From assembly GCF_040567655.1 (NCBI RefSeq), contig NZ_JBEXAC010000002.1, forward strand, positions 2,232,001 to 2,296,000: 64,000 bases of DNA, written 5' to 3'. The DNA is from Chitinophaga sp. H8. Lineage in GTDB: Bacteria; Bacteroidota; Bacteroidia; Chitinophagales; Chitinophagaceae. Shown here piece after piece: positions 63,218-64,000 of the stretch; the first letter of the stretch is position 1; each line of letters starts with the position of its first letter. The position numbers were made by a program, and so were the translations under genes. Below the pieces are notes generated by a model. The model searched no databases. It was not told the DNA's origin and saw only the letters and a program-made list of their open reading frames with translations.

Positions 63218-64000
63218 ATGGAAGAAAAGATAGAGATAGGTACAATAGGGTTGGGGTTGATGGGCAGCAGTATTGCTACATGCATCCTTGCAGCAGGGCA
63301 TAAGGTCACTTCCGTTGTGAAAAGCCTTGATGAGATGGCTCCGGCAAAAGAGCGGGTATTGGGCTATCTGAAAGAAATGCAGGAGGAGGGATTATTATCT
63401 TCTGACCCTGCTGAATTAGTTAATGACCTAACTATCACGGACGCCCTGAAAGATTTATCCACTATGCCGGTGATCATTGAGTCTGTGTATGAAGATCCGA
63501 TTACCAAGAAACAGATTTATGCTGAACTGGAAAGATATGTGCAACCGGATGCTATCATTGGTAGCAACACTTCTGCGATACCTGTTTCCATATTGCAGGC
63601 AGATTTGAAACATCCTGAACGATTGTTAGGTGTACATTGGGCAGAACCTGCTCATATTACACGTTTCATGGAGATTATCTGCGGCGATAAAACTAAACTG
63701 GCAAATGCAGAGAAAGTTAAAGTACTGGCCGAAAGCTGGGGTAAAGAACCTTCGGTTCTACGGAAAGATATCCGGGGTTTCATTACGAACAGGATTATGT
63801 ATGCTATGATCAGAGAAGCATTTCACCTAGTAGAGAAGGGATATGCTACTTATGAAGATGTGGACCGCTCTCTTCGCAATGACCTTGGTGCCTGGATCAC
63901 TTTTGCAGGGCCTTTCCGGTTTATGGACCTGACAGGGATACAGGCGTATGCTACTGTCATGGAAGAGTTATTTCCAGAACTGGACAATTCTGCGGGGGTG
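63218..64000 (+). CDS. 3-hydroxyacyl-CoA dehydrogenase-family protein (3' end outside window)
   Basis: Runs off the right edge; 261 residues are visible and no stop codon is reached. Start ATG 63218 (MEEKIEIGTIGLGLMGSSIA), 13 bp after ridA. NAD-binding GxGxMG at the start, then VIIESVYEDPITKKQ, GSNTSAIPVSIL and RLLGVHWAEPAHI, then the helical C-terminal domain DIRGFITNRIMYAMIREAFHLVEKGY. The sequence is nearer to L-gulonate/L-carnitine/3-hydroxy-acid dehydrogenases than to fatty-acid oxidation enzymes, though this cannot be settled. Confidence 0.87.
   Translation, partial: MEEKIEIGTIGLGLMGSSIATCILAAGHKVTSVVKSLDEMAPAKERVLGYLKEMQEEGLLSSDPAELVNDLTITDALKDLSTMPVIIESVYEDPITKKQIYAELERYVQPDAIIGSNTSAIPVSILQADLKHPERLLGVHWAEPAHITRFMEIICGDKTKLANAEKVKVLAESWGKEPSVLRKDIRGFITNRIMYAMIREAFHLVEKGYATYEDVDRSLRNDLGAWITFAGPFRFMDLTGIQAYATVMEELFPELDNSAGV

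Overview
The window looks like part of a Bacteroidota chromosome, most likely a Chitinophaga-type member of the Chitinophagaceae. The evidence is two SusC/SusD pairs, FecR/ECF-sigma signalling, DUF4974- and fasciclin-type lipoproteins, Bacteroidota-style promoters (a TTTG box about 19 bp before TAnnTTTG, seen very clearly ahead of the tRNA-Met gene and ccmC), weak Shine-Dalgarno signals, and housekeeping genes with Bacteroidota-type sequences. Genus is an inference; no 16S rRNA gene is present.

Layout. 1-8.5 kb: an ECF sigma factor (cut by the left edge), FecR anti-sigma, SusC with an STN signalling domain, SusD and two further lipoproteins, i.e. a cell-surface uptake locus with trans-envelope signalling. 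8.6-12 kb: tyrS and an HscA-type Hsp70. 11.9-18 kb: a minus-strand nucleotide-sugar operon (sugar aminotransferase, UDP-glucose dehydrogenase, UDP-glucuronate decarboxylase, rfbB, rfbC, rfbD). 18-21 kb: Kdo transferase, a Pro/Ala-rich protein, thymidine kinase. 21.2-22.6 kb: a compact three-gene module that reads as a toxin-antitoxin-chaperone (TAC) system: HigB/Gp49-like toxin, XRE antitoxin with a 60-residue tail, and a SecB-like protein, with a perfect 18-bp palindrome at its promoter. 22.6-44 kb: mostly core genes (GtrA, biotin carboxylase, CcmB/CcmC/CcmD-like, glutamate dehydrogenase, AMP nucleosidase, a double ABC ATPase, QueA, an ANT(6)-like protein, IspD, RadC, Prs, L25, Pth, FAH-family hydrolase, MarR, a fused E1 2-oxoacid dehydrogenase), then tRNA-Met.

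44-64 kb is an accessory region starting at the 3' end of tRNA-Met, where two tRNA-end-like fragments hint at past integrations. It holds two divergent gene sets: on the minus strand an SDR and three proteins with twin-arginine-like signals (a duplicated amidohydrolase, a beta-propeller, a PLP sugar-type aminotransferase); on the plus strand SusC/SusD, two paralogous lipoproteins, a GH36-like glycosidase, an exported deacetylase-like protein, a D-threonine-aldolase-family enzyme, an M19 dipeptidase, RidA and a 3-hydroxyacyl-CoA-dehydrogenase-type protein that runs off the right edge. The palindrome TGTATACA (or the near match TTGTAGACAA) lies on or beside the promoters at 50.78, 51.03, 62.70 and 62.80 kb, suggesting one regulon. 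I read this as a catabolic locus for an unidentified glycan or glycoconjugate that carries (D-)amino-acid-like groups; the substrate is an inference.

Repeats: four copies of an imperfectly palindromic intergenic element made of TTAGCTNT-like units (9.94, 13.41, 24.71 and 34.53 kb), and a separate mosaic of hairpins and direct repeats at 28.1-28.44 kb. No CRISPR array, rRNA gene, transposase or prophage was seen.
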